From Gracilibacillus oryzae (GTDB lineage Bacteria > Bacillota > Bacilli > Bacillales > Amphibacillaceae): a stretch of DNA of 44,651 bases. The notes beneath the pieces are model-generated. The model had not been told where the DNA came from, ran no database searches, and saw only the letters and a program-made list of their open reading frames with translations. Shown piece by piece: positions 17,335-24,977 of this stretch (its first letter is position 1; every line of letters starts with the position of its first letter). Position numbers and translations under genes: made by a program. The stretch covers positions 332,748 to 377,398 of the forward strand of contig NZ_ML762425.1 in assembly GCF_009498735.1 (NCBI RefSeq). Direction: 5' to 3'.

Positions 17335-18115
17335 TAATAAATCAACTTGGTTAAATCAGGTCAATCCATCCTTCAAGCTTTTACTTTTTGTTTTCTTGTT
17401 TGTAGGATTGTTGTTTATCGATAATATCCACTTTTATTTATATTTCACGATTGGATTATTGATTATTTATTTTCTTATGACAGGCTTTCCGATAAAATGG
17501 TTATTGATTTTTATCTCGCCTTTTTTTATCATCTTTCTTTCTTCCTTTATCTCAATGGCGTTATTTGGTGAAGGAGAAACTCTATGGTATCGATTTGGAA
17601 TGATCCATATAACACAAGAGAGCTTTTTCAGAGGGATCCATTTAGGACTTAGAGGGATAATCTTCGGCTTTCTTGGTTTGATTTTTGCGTTAACTACAAA
17701 ACCTGTTATGTTTTTTTATTCTACCATGCAGCAATACAGACTAAAACCAAAATTAGCCTACAGTTTTATGGCAGCAATTCGATTGTTACCAATGGTCGCT
17801 GAAGAAGTATATGTTCTGAAACAGGCACTAAAAGTCCGTGGTGTGATTTTTCCTAAAGGAATAAGCGGTTTTTATCAACGATTGAAATATTATTCTGTTC
17901 CCATACTGGCACAAAGCATTCGCAGAGCACACCGAATAGCGATTGCAATGGAAGCTAAACAATTTGATGGGAACGCGAAGAGAACGTATTATTATCAATC
18001 AGGATATAGTTATCATGATATCTGGTTTTGTTTACTGTTGCTAGGTGGAATTATGATCTGTTTCTTTCTGCAAAACAATTTTACTTTCCTCCCAGTTGAG
18101 CGGGTTATTAATTAA
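17318..18115 (+). CDS. ykoC: HMP/thiamine ECF transporter, transmembrane T component YkoC
   Basis: About 265 residues with several hydrophobic helices at the N-terminal half (LLLFVFLFVGLLFI, FTIGLLIIYFLM, LIFISPFFIIFLSS). The cytoplasmic coupling region has the EcfT motif QALKVRGV followed by a second Ala-Arg element near ARRAHRIAIAMEAKQFD. The frame is open back to 17210 inside ykoD, but GGTGGAGGG at 17301-17309 selects the ATG at 17318. It completes the transporter, and a strong terminator follows. Confidence 0.92.
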   Translation: MFLDFSNKSTWLNQVNPSFKLLLFVFLFVGLLFIDNIHFYLYFTIGLLIIYFLMTGFPIKWLLIFISPFFIIFLSSFISMALFGEGETLWYRFGMIHITQESFFRGIHLGLRGIIFGFLGLIFALTTKPVMFFYSTMQQYRLKPKLAYSFMAAIRLLPMVAEEVYVLKQALKVRGVIFPKGISGFYQRLKYYSVPILAQSIRRAHRIAIAMEAKQFDGNAKRTYYYQSGYSYHDIWFCLLLLGGIMICFFLQNNFTFLPVERVIN

Positions 18116-18138
18116 TTTATCTTAAATTGCTTGAAAGG

Positions 18139-18167
18139 GGACTTGGTATGTACCAAGTTCTTTTTTT
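18139..18167 (+). terminator. Intrinsic terminator of the tenA-ykoEDC operon
   Basis: A 10-bp stem with one wobble (18139-18148 with 18151-18160) is followed by seven T. Confidence 0.85.
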
Positions 18168-18242
18168 GATTATGAAAGTATATTGTTTTATCTTCCATCT
18201 TGCTTTATCATGGTAAGAATGAAGACCGGAAAGGAGAACAAA

Positions 18243-18962
18243 ATGAGTAATTATTTAACATTTGAACAAATTCAGCAAAAATGTGCTCTTTTAAGTGAAC
18301 GATATATAATAGAAGAAGATAAGTTTTATGATTTAGTAGAACATTTTGCCATCGCAGATATGTCTGTAGATCAGAAGCTCTTAGCTAGTTTTAAAGGATT
18401 GCTGGAGCTTGTGAATGGAGAAATTGATCAGATGGAAAAAACAATGAATGTACAGCCAAGCTGCCAAATGGGATGTGCCTTCTGCTGTTATTTCCCGATT
18501 ATTATAAATGAAATGGAAGCAAAATTAATGAAAGCAGCTATTAAAGGACTGCCGGAAGAAAGGCGAACAAAACTCGAACAGCATCTAAAAGAGTACTTTA
18601 TGAAATATCAACATAAATTAATAGAAACGAAACAGCTCGATAGAGAAGAGGAGGATTTTAAATATAAATACAGAAAACAACAGTTGCCATGCATAATGTT
18701 AGATACGGATACAAATCAATGCATGTTATATGAATATCGACCAATCCCATGCAGAACTTATGTAAATTATGCAGATCCACAAGCATGTGCAGAATCACTA
18801 TTGCCTAATGAACCAGTAAGCTTTGAATTCTTGTATGAACAATATATGGGGGCAATGAATGAGTTTTTGCAAGACTTATATGAAGTGGGGGATACAGGAT
18901 TTATCCAATATCCAGATGACCTGTATAAAGAGAAGTATATTTATGAATGGTTTCGAAATTGA
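18243..18962 (+). CDS. YkgJ-family cysteine cluster protein
   Basis: About 239 residues. The N-terminal 70 residues are helical. The CxxxCxxCC cluster (C74, C78, C81, C82) and the later PCIMLD, QCMLYEYRPIPCRTY cysteines form the YkgJ/UPF0153 pattern, thought to bind zinc or an iron-sulfur cluster. Function is not established in the family. AAAGGAGAA just upstream supports the ATG at 18243, although the frame is open to a TTG at 18183. It stands alone, between the ykoC terminator and the recombinase gene. Confidence 0.85.
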   Translation: MSNYLTFEQIQQKCALLSERYIIEEDKFYDLVEHFAIADMSVDQKLLASFKGLLELVNGEIDQMEKTMNVQPSCQMGCAFCCYFPIIINEMEAKLMKAAIKGLPEERRTKLEQHLKEYFMKYQHKLIETKQLDREEEDFKYKYRKQQLPCIMLDTDTNQCMLYEYRPIPCRTYVNYADPQACAESLLPNEPVSFEFLYEQYMGAMNEFLQDLYEVGDTGFIQYPDDLYKEKYIYEWFRN

Positions 18963-19077
18963 TCTATTTTTTCTTTTTTGCATTTAAAAGTAATAGATTA
19001 CTTTCAAACTGCCTAGAAAAAAAATAAAAGCAAGACCTATTCTACAACAACGAAACTATTAAAACAAGGGAATTTTA

Positions 19078-19118
19078 TGGTAAAATAAAGATGTGTCAAT
19101 CAATATCAATGAATTGAT
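19078..19118 (+). promoter_or_regulatory. Extended -10 promoter and inverted repeat before the degenerate recombinase gene
   Basis: TG-G-TAAAAT (19078-19086) is an extended -10 box. ATCAAT-GA-ATTGAT (19105-19118) is a 14-base palindrome just after the expected transcript start, where a repressor could act. Confidence 0.35.
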
Positions 19119-19133
19119 GGGACGTGTCTATAA

Positions 19134-19988
19134 ATGCCATACGGTTTTAGTAAGTACTTAGAAGAGTCAGGTAAGAGCCAACAAACGATTAAAGATTATC
19201 AACTTGTTGTGCAGCTGTTTTTTCAATATATAGATAAAAAATATCAAAAAGAGAAAGAGTTATTTGAGATCAACCCCAGTGATATAAAAGATTTTCTTCA
19301 ATATAAACTTGATGCAGGGTCTAATAGCAGTACTGTAAATAAATATTTATCTATTTTGCGTGTGTTTTTTGACTATGTTTGGCAGATTGGCAAAGTATCA
19401 ATAGATCCGGTGATGAAAATAAAATCTATTCCTATTAATAAGCAAGATACGGGACAACTGCAAACAACTTATAAAGGATTACTGGAGCTATTACCAGAGG
19501 TAAGAAATCATCCTAAGTATACTATTCAAAGAAAGCTTGTATATTTATTAGCATTAAAAGGATTACGCAATGTAGAATTTCAATTTAGCAAAAAGGATAT
19601 TCAAATGGAGAAAGATCATGTGACTCTTTTTTTAAAGAACAGAATCATCACATTTAATAACAGAGCTGATGTGGATTTATTCATCAGACAAAATCATTAT
19701 ATAACACATGAAGATACGCCATATTTTCTAATTACCAAAAAGCATAATCAGTCGATTTCGCCAATTGCCTTTACAACAGTTGTGTCCCACCTGGAGATTA
19801 TTGGTGAGGATTTACAATTACAAAATAAATTAACCGTGTCAGGAATCAGGAAACTATTTGCAGCCTATTTGTATGAAGAAAAGCGAATGACCATTGAAAA
19901 TATTGCTTACCAATTAGGGATAGAAGTAGCTAGTACGACTAAATTGATAAAAAATAGTTTGGATGAAAAGTATAAAATGAAAAAATGA
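19134..19988 (+). CDS. Tyrosine-recombinase-like protein with a degenerate catalytic site
   Basis: A 284-residue protein with the two-domain layout of phage-integrase-family recombinases. A SAM-like core-binding domain (about 1-95) contains SQQTIKDYQLVVQLFFQYI and NKYLSILRVFFDYVWQIG. The catalytic-fold domain keeps Arg I in LKGLRNVEF (R145) and Arg II in SGIRKLFAAYLY (R239). The other catalytic positions are lost: the HxxR histidine is S236, the LGH histidine is I263, and the tyrosine position is I272, with only Y280 nearby. It is full length with no frameshift, so it may be a DNA-binding factor rather than a pseudogene. The ribosome site is weak. It converges on the intact recombinase gene. 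Confidence 0.8.
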   Translation: MPYGFSKYLEESGKSQQTIKDYQLVVQLFFQYIDKKYQKEKELFEINPSDIKDFLQYKLDAGSNSSTVNKYLSILRVFFDYVWQIGKVSIDPVMKIKSIPINKQDTGQLQTTYKGLLELLPEVRNHPKYTIQRKLVYLLALKGLRNVEFQFSKKDIQMEKDHVTLFLKNRIITFNNRADVDLFIRQNHYITHEDTPYFLITKKHNQSISPIAFTTVVSHLEIIGEDLQLQNKLTVSGIRKLFAAYLYEEKRMTIENIAYQLGIEVASTTKLIKNSLDEKYKMKK

Positions 19989-20065
19989 TCAACCCATTTG
20001 ATAAATGTTTAAAAAGTTTTATGACAGAACGAATTTAATAGTAATTCTTAGCAGCTTCAGCAAAT

Positions 20066-20107
20066 AAAAAAGTCGATTCCTTCAATTATTGGGAATTCGA
20101 CTTTTTT
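20066..20107. terminator. Bidirectional terminator between the two convergent recombinase genes
   Basis: Stem of 15 bp with a one-base bulge (20066-20080 with 20092-20107), flanked by A-runs and T-runs so that it works on both strands. Confidence 0.9.
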
Positions 20108-20125
20108 TATTTTAAAAAACTGTTA

Positions 20126-21250
20126 TTAAAAATGATGCTGATCCCAGAATAGGGCTGCATTATTCTTTCTCTCCATGTTTTTCCTTAAATATCCTTGCGT
20201 TGTTTTTAACATTGAATGTCCTAAAGTCTGGCGAATGTATTCTAAATTAGCGCCATTATCTAGAGAATGATTAGCAAAAAAATGCCGAAACCAGTGGGGA
20301 GTAATCGGGCCGTTTTTGCTCATCAGAAAAGGAAAATTAGTTTGAAAGATTATTTTTTTTACATATTTACTTAGATAAGTACTTTCATAAAATGTCTGAC
20401 TCCTGTTTGCCAATAGTGGTGAACGATCATTGGGATTTAATTGCTCCGGCAGCCTCCGTCTCCTTCTTAATATCTTTAGTGCCTCCAGAACATAAGGGAA
20501 AATAAGGACATCACGATGTTTCTTATTTTTCCCAATACTTGATAGAAAATAGTGACCAGTTGTGTAATCAAAAAATAAATCTCCCCAGTTAGCTTTACAT
20601 AATTCTGTAATACGTAAACCGGTTGTCGCTAACACAACTAATATTGGATAATTAATCGGATGCTTTTTTTCTTTCCAGTAATTTATCAGCATAGCAACTT
20701 CCTGGTAAGACAAATCCCGATCAGGTTGGTCTTCTGTACTAACTGATGCTGATATCATTGTATGGTGAACTGGTCTTTTTAAATAATCTACCTGATGAAG
20801 CCATTTTAAGAAACTTTTTAGCACAATCGTTTTTCTTGCTATTGTAGCAACCTTGTAATTCATTTGTTTTGACAAGAAATTTACTTGGTAATATTCCACA
20901 TGTCTTGGTTCCAGTCTTGCTAATAATTGATTACTCTCCTTAATCATACTACCTTCCTGAAAATCAACCCAGTGACGGTAAAATTGCAAAATATCACGCA
21001 AATAATTCCGTTTCGTTAATTCTGTTAATTTTTTCGCTTTGTTAACATGTTGTTGTCTGTGAATAAAATAATAGATCATTTGCAGATCATTAAATTGATA
21101 AAACCTGTCACTATGTTGTTCTTCATTTTTATAAATCTCGATTTGCAGTTCTTCTATCATGTCATCTTTTAATAAATAATCTATAACTATACTCTTAGTG
21201 TTATTATGTATTAATTCGTTACTAGTTAGTAAATTATTGATTTGTTGCAA
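20126..21250 (-). CDS. Tyrosine recombinase / phage-integrase family, catalytically complete
   Basis: A 374-residue site-specific recombinase. An unusual N-terminal extension of about 80 residues precedes the core-binding domain (LTELTKRNYLRDILQFYRHW). All catalytic residues are visible: R213 in TTGLRITEL, the beta-hairpin lysine region SIGKNKKHR, H319 and R322 in PHWFRHFF, H345 in TLGHS and the nucleophile Y354 in TTQGYL. The start is TTG behind AGAAGGTG at good spacing. The gene is divergent from the double-HTH gene and convergent with the degenerate recombinase gene. It is not next to a tRNA or a recognisable prophage, so its target site is unknown. Confidence 0.88.
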   Translation of the reverse strand: MQQINNLLTSNELIHNNTKSIVIDYLLKDDMIEELQIEIYKNEEQHSDRFYQFNDLQMIYYFIHRQQHVNKAKKLTELTKRNYLRDILQFYRHWVDFQEGSMIKESNQLLARLEPRHVEYYQVNFLSKQMNYKVATIARKTIVLKSFLKWLHQVDYLKRPVHHTMISASVSTEDQPDRDLSYQEVAMLINYWKEKKHPINYPILVVLATTGLRITELCKANWGDLFFDYTTGHYFLSSIGKNKKHRDVLIFPYVLEALKILRRRRRLPEQLNPNDRSPLLANRSQTFYESTYLSKYVKKIIFQTNFPFLMSKNGPITPHWFRHFFANHSLDNGANLEYIRQTLGHSMLKTTQGYLRKNMERKNNAALFWDQHHF

Positions 21251-21359
21251 TAACTACACCTTCTATCTGTATAAAACTATAAATATATATTAAATCTTTT
21301 TATTCATTATATTTAAATATTATATCTTAAATTTAAATAATGGTAAATATGATAAATAG

Positions 21360-21380
21360 CAAATAACCGTCTATTATTTG
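21360..21380. repeat. Inverted repeat with 7-base spacer, possible recombinase or regulator site
   Basis: CAAATAA (21360-21366) and TTATTTG (21374-21380) are perfect inverted arms around CCGTCTA, within the A/T-rich 264-base divergent region. A palindrome TACTTAAGTA lies at 21423-21432. Confidence 0.3.
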
Positions 21381-21489
21381 TACTCTATACATATTTAACT
21401 TTTAATTATATTTATCACTATATACTTAAGTAAATAATACAGAAAAATAAAAATCATAGTTTATTATTTATTTATTCTTTTCATTCTAT

Positions 21490-21500
21490 TATAATATAAT
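21490..21500 (+). promoter_or_regulatory. Overlapping -10 boxes before the double-HTH gene
   Basis: TATAAT occurs at 21490-21495 and 21495-21500. No good -35 box is visible, so activation by another factor is possible. Confidence 0.35.
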
Positions 21501-21529
21501 TAACAGCTTGATAAGTGAAGGTGATAGAA

Positions 21530-22528
21530 TTGGATAATATAGAGTCGATGAAAGATATGTATACAACAAAAGAATTAGCTTCTTTTTTAAAGGTTTCTGA
21601 ACAGACTGTTTATAGTCTAGTCAAGAGAGAAGAAATAGAACCTGTTAATAAAGAAGACTGGACAATTGATGGTACATACTTTTTTTCAACGGAAACTGCA
21701 GAGAGATTAAAACAGTATTACACAAAGCCGGGATTAACGAACAAAGATGTAGCAGAACGTCTGAATATTTCTCTTTCAACAGCTCAAAAGCTGGTAAAAG
21801 CAGGGGAGATTCCCTCATTTACAGCGACATATTTAGGTCGAGATATTACGTTTGTAAATGAAGAAGATCTGATTAATTATGAAGAAAAACATAAGAGAGA
21901 GAGAAAAATCCCTTTCTATGACAAAGAAACTCAAACTTATATGTTTCAATCATTTACACACAGTGCTACAGGTGAACTTGCCAGAATTATCGAAATTAGC
22001 AATCATGATAAAAAAGTAATAGGAATTACAGAAAGAGGTACTAAGCTCCACTACGAAACGTTAATGGAACAAGGATATCAGCCAAGCTATAAACTGGATA
22101 ATAAGAAATCAATCAATAAACGTGGTTTTGCTGTTTTTCGACTATTAAATCCAGCACAGTTAAATAGCATTGTTTATCAACTTATCGAAAAACTGATCTA
22201 TACAGTTGGTGTACAAAATTGCAGAATAAATCTAAAAGAAGATACTATTGAACTTTCCGTAAAACCAATACAACTCCCGTTAAACCAATGGAATGACGAA
22301 GAAATTCAGTTATTAAAGCAAAGCATCATTAAAGGGAAGATAGTAGAAAGACATCAAGGGATTTTACTGGATAGTGACGAAGTAACCATACACACCGTTA
22401 TCCCGACAGAATTAAAGAAACAAGTACAGCTTTTAGCAAAATCTCAGAATGTAAAAATTGAAGAATTTGTTCAGCAAGCTATATCCAATTATATTGATCA
22501 AATCAAAAACGAAGATATCCGTTCTTAA
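21530..22528 (+). CDS. DNA-binding protein with two excisionase-like HTH motifs and a ribbon-helix-helix-like tail
   Basis: About 332 residues. The first MerR/excisionase-like helix-turn-helix is at 10-38 (MYTTKELASFLKVSEQTVYSLV) and the second at 68-97 (GLTNKDVAERLNISLSTAQKLV). A mixed central region of unknown fold contains RGFAVFRLLNPAQLNSIVY. The C-terminus (285-322, IPTELKKQVQLLAKSQNV then EEFVQQAISNYI) resembles a CopG/Arc ribbon-helix-helix. The frame is open to a GTG at 21515, but AAGGTGA at 21518-21524 fits the TTG at 21530. It lies divergent from an intact tyrosine recombinase, the place expected for a directionality factor or repressor. No named family was recognised. Confidence 0.75.
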   Translation: MDNIESMKDMYTTKELASFLKVSEQTVYSLVKREEIEPVNKEDWTIDGTYFFSTETAERLKQYYTKPGLTNKDVAERLNISLSTAQKLVKAGEIPSFTATYLGRDITFVNEEDLINYEEKHKRERKIPFYDKETQTYMFQSFTHSATGELARIIEISNHDKKVIGITERGTKLHYETLMEQGYQPSYKLDNKKSINKRGFAVFRLLNPAQLNSIVYQLIEKLIYTVGVQNCRINLKEDTIELSVKPIQLPLNQWNDEEIQLLKQSIIKGKIVERHQGILLDSDEVTIHTVIPTELKKQVQLLAKSQNVKIEEFVQQAISNYIDQIKNEDIRS

Positions 22529-22553
22529 CAGATATCTTCGTTTTGTTTATTTT
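22510..22553. terminator. Bidirectional terminator between the double-HTH gene and glgP
   Basis: Perfect 10-bp stem CGAAGATATC (22510-22519) with GATATCTTCG (22531-22540), T-rich on both sides. It overlaps the last codons of the HTH gene and serves the convergent glycogen operon too. Confidence 0.85.
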
Positions 22554-24946
22554 AATTGTTTAATATTCCATATCGCACTGGCATATTCATGAATCGTTCT
22601 GTCACTGGAAAATTTTCCAGAATGTGCAATATTAACCAGACATTTGGAATGCCACTTAATCGGATCCCTGTAAGTTAAATCAATTAGGTTCTGTGCCTCC
22701 ACATAGCTGTCAAAATCCTTCAATATAAAGTAGGGATCATTTGTCTGCAGTAACTGAAAATATATATCTTTAAAAGTAGTCTGGCCGTTTATCCCATCAT
22801 GAAGCTGGCGTAAAATAGATTGGATTCGTGGATCTGTTTGATAAATTTCATTCACATGATAATCGCCCATTTGATAATGTTGATAAACCTGTTCGGAACG
22901 AAGGCCAAAAATAAACATATTATGTTTTCCAACTAATTGTTCTATTTCAATGTTTGCTCCGTCTAGAGTGCCGATAGTAAGAGCGCTATTCATCATCATT
23001 TTCATATTACCAGTTCCTGAAGCTTCCTTGCTTGCTGTGGAAATTTGTTCACTGACATCTGCCGCCGGAATAATCTTTTCCGCTAAGCTGACATTATAAT
23101 TCTCTAAAAAAACTACCTTTATCTTGTTATCAATCTCAGGATCATGATTTACAATATCTGCAACGGTATTAATTAATTTAATGATTTCTTTTGCCAAATG
23201 GTAACTTGGCGCAGCTTTAGCAGCAAAAATGAACGTTCGTGGCATTAAATTAAGATTTGGATTCTCTTTAATCCGCTGATATAAATAAATAATGTGAAAT
23301 ACATTCAATAACTGCCGCTTATATTCATGAAGCCTTTTTATTTGCACATCAAAAATAGACCTGTCATCAACAAGAACTCCTGTATTTTTATAGATATAAT
23401 GCGCTAATTCCTGCTTATTAGCTAATTTTATTGCTGCAAGCTCTTCCAGTAATCCTTTATCATTCACGTAACGGATCATTTGATTTAACTCATTTGGCTG
23501 CTCAATCCAAACAGGACTGATAACAGAAGAGATAAAATTAGCCAAACGTGGGTTGACCATTAATAACCATCTTCTATGGGAGATCCCATTCGTTTTGTTC
23601 TGGAATTTCTGCGGGAATATCTTATAGAAATCTTTCATTTCTTTTGTTTTCAATATTTCGGTATGAAGTTTAGCCACTCCATTAATTCGAAAACTTGCGA
23701 CGATTGCCAGGCGAGCCATATGCACATGATCATAAGCAATAACAGCAAGCTCGGGAATTTTATTGCGCAGTTCAGGATAATCGAACCAGATACGTTGACA
23801 GAAACGTTCATTTATTTCTTCAATAATTAAATATAAACGGGGGACAATTTCTTTTACCATATCGATTGGCCATGTCTCCAAAGCTTCTGACATTATCGTG
23901 TGATTTGTATATGCGAAAAGATTCGTGACAATTCCCCATGCTTCATCCCATTTCAGTTGTTTTTCATCCATTAATATTCTCATTAATTCAGGAATAGCCA
24001 GACTTGGATGTGTGTCATTAATTTGAATTACCACTTTTTTATCTAATTGTTTAAGAGTTGCTGTTTTATCTAGTAAATAATCATCTAATATTTTTTTTAA
24101 TGATGCGGAAACAAGAAAATACTGCTGTTTTAACCTTAATTTTTTTCCGGAAATACTTGAATCATCAGGGTATAAGTAACCTGATATTTGTTCCACATTC
24201 TTTTCATATTCTAACTGATTATAATAATCATGGTTTTGTCTATCATTAACAGGTTCTGCACTCCACAATCTTAACGTGTTAATAAATTGATTACCAAATC
24301 CGACAATAGGGACATCATACGGTACAGCCATTACTTTTTCTGTCCCTGTATATTCACAAGTCAGGTTCCCGGTATCCGTTTCGACAAGAATCGCTTCACC
24401 GCCATATTCAATTATCATTGCTTCATCTTCTTTTCTGATTTCCCAAGGGTAGCTTTGTTTTAACCAGTCATCAGGATATTCAGTTTGATAGCCATTAATG
24501 ATCTTTTGTTCAAAAAGACCGTAACGGTATCTGATTCCACAGCCAATGCCAGGATAATTGAGTGAAGCCATGGAATCAAGAAAACAAGCAGCCAGTCTGC
24601 CTAAACCACCATTCCCTAAGCCGGGATCATGCTCTACTTCATAAATCTTTTCCGGATCAAAACCTAATTCCGCCAACGCTTCATTGCAAATGGATAATAA
24701 ATTATAATGTAAAAGATTATTTTTTAATAAGCTTCCAATCAGAAATTCCATTGACAAATAGTATACTTTTTTTGTATTTTGTGACCTGATAGAAGCATCT
24801 GTCTGTTGCCAGTCTGAATGAATATATTCATTCAAAATAGAGCAAATAATATAATAAATTTCCTGATAACCATTCTCGTGAACCTCTTTTACATCCCGCT
24901 TTTCTTCTATTTTGTCAATAAACTGTTGAACAGATATACTTTTCAT
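22547..24946 (-). CDS. glgP: Glycogen phosphorylase
   Basis: A PLP-dependent alpha-glucan phosphorylase of about 799 residues that releases glucose-1-phosphate from glycogen. It has the N-terminal signature YYLSMEFLIGSLL, NDTHPSLAIPELMR in the middle, and the PLP-lysine motif EASGTGNMKMMMN with K649. The open frame runs to 25090 inside glgA, but the ribosome site GTAGGAGTG just upstream and the family N-terminus favour the ATG at 24946. It is the last gene of glgBCDAP, 31 bases after glgA, and ends at a bidirectional terminator. Confidence 0.96.
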   Translation of the reverse strand: MKSISVQQFIDKIEEKRDVKEVHENGYQEIYYIICSILNEYIHSDWQQTDASIRSQNTKKVYYLSMEFLIGSLLKNNLLHYNLLSICNEALAELGFDPEKIYEVEHDPGLGNGGLGRLAACFLDSMASLNYPGIGCGIRYRYGLFEQKIINGYQTEYPDDWLKQSYPWEIRKEDEAMIIEYGGEAILVETDTGNLTCEYTGTEKVMAVPYDVPIVGFGNQFINTLRLWSAEPVNDRQNHDYYNQLEYEKNVEQISGYLYPDDSSISGKKLRLKQQYFLVSASLKKILDDYLLDKTATLKQLDKKVVIQINDTHPSLAIPELMRILMDEKQLKWDEAWGIVTNLFAYTNHTIMSEALETWPIDMVKEIVPRLYLIIEEINERFCQRIWFDYPELRNKIPELAVIAYDHVHMARLAIVASFRINGVAKLHTEILKTKEMKDFYKIFPQKFQNKTNGISHRRWLLMVNPRLANFISSVISPVWIEQPNELNQMIRYVNDKGLLEELAAIKLANKQELAHYIYKNTGVLVDDRSIFDVQIKRLHEYKRQLLNVFHIIYLYQRIKENPNLNLMPRTFIFAAKAAPSYHLAKEIIKLINTVADIVNHDPEIDNKIKVVFLENYNVSLAEKIIPAADVSEQISTASKEASGTGNMKMMMNSALTIGTLDGANIEIEQLVGKHNMFIFGLRSEQVYQHYQMGDYHVNEIYQTDPRIQSILRQLHDGINGQTTFKDIYFQLLQTNDPYFILKDFDSYVEAQNLIDLTYRDPIKWHSKCLVNIAHSGKFSSDRTIHEYASAIWNIKQLK

Positions 24947-24977
24947 ATTATCACTCCTACAATGGGGCCTAGACTCT

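Noticed and set aside
19134-21250. Prophage or integrative element attachment site
   Set aside because: No tRNA gene, no flanking direct repeat and no phage or conjugation genes were found around the recombinase genes.
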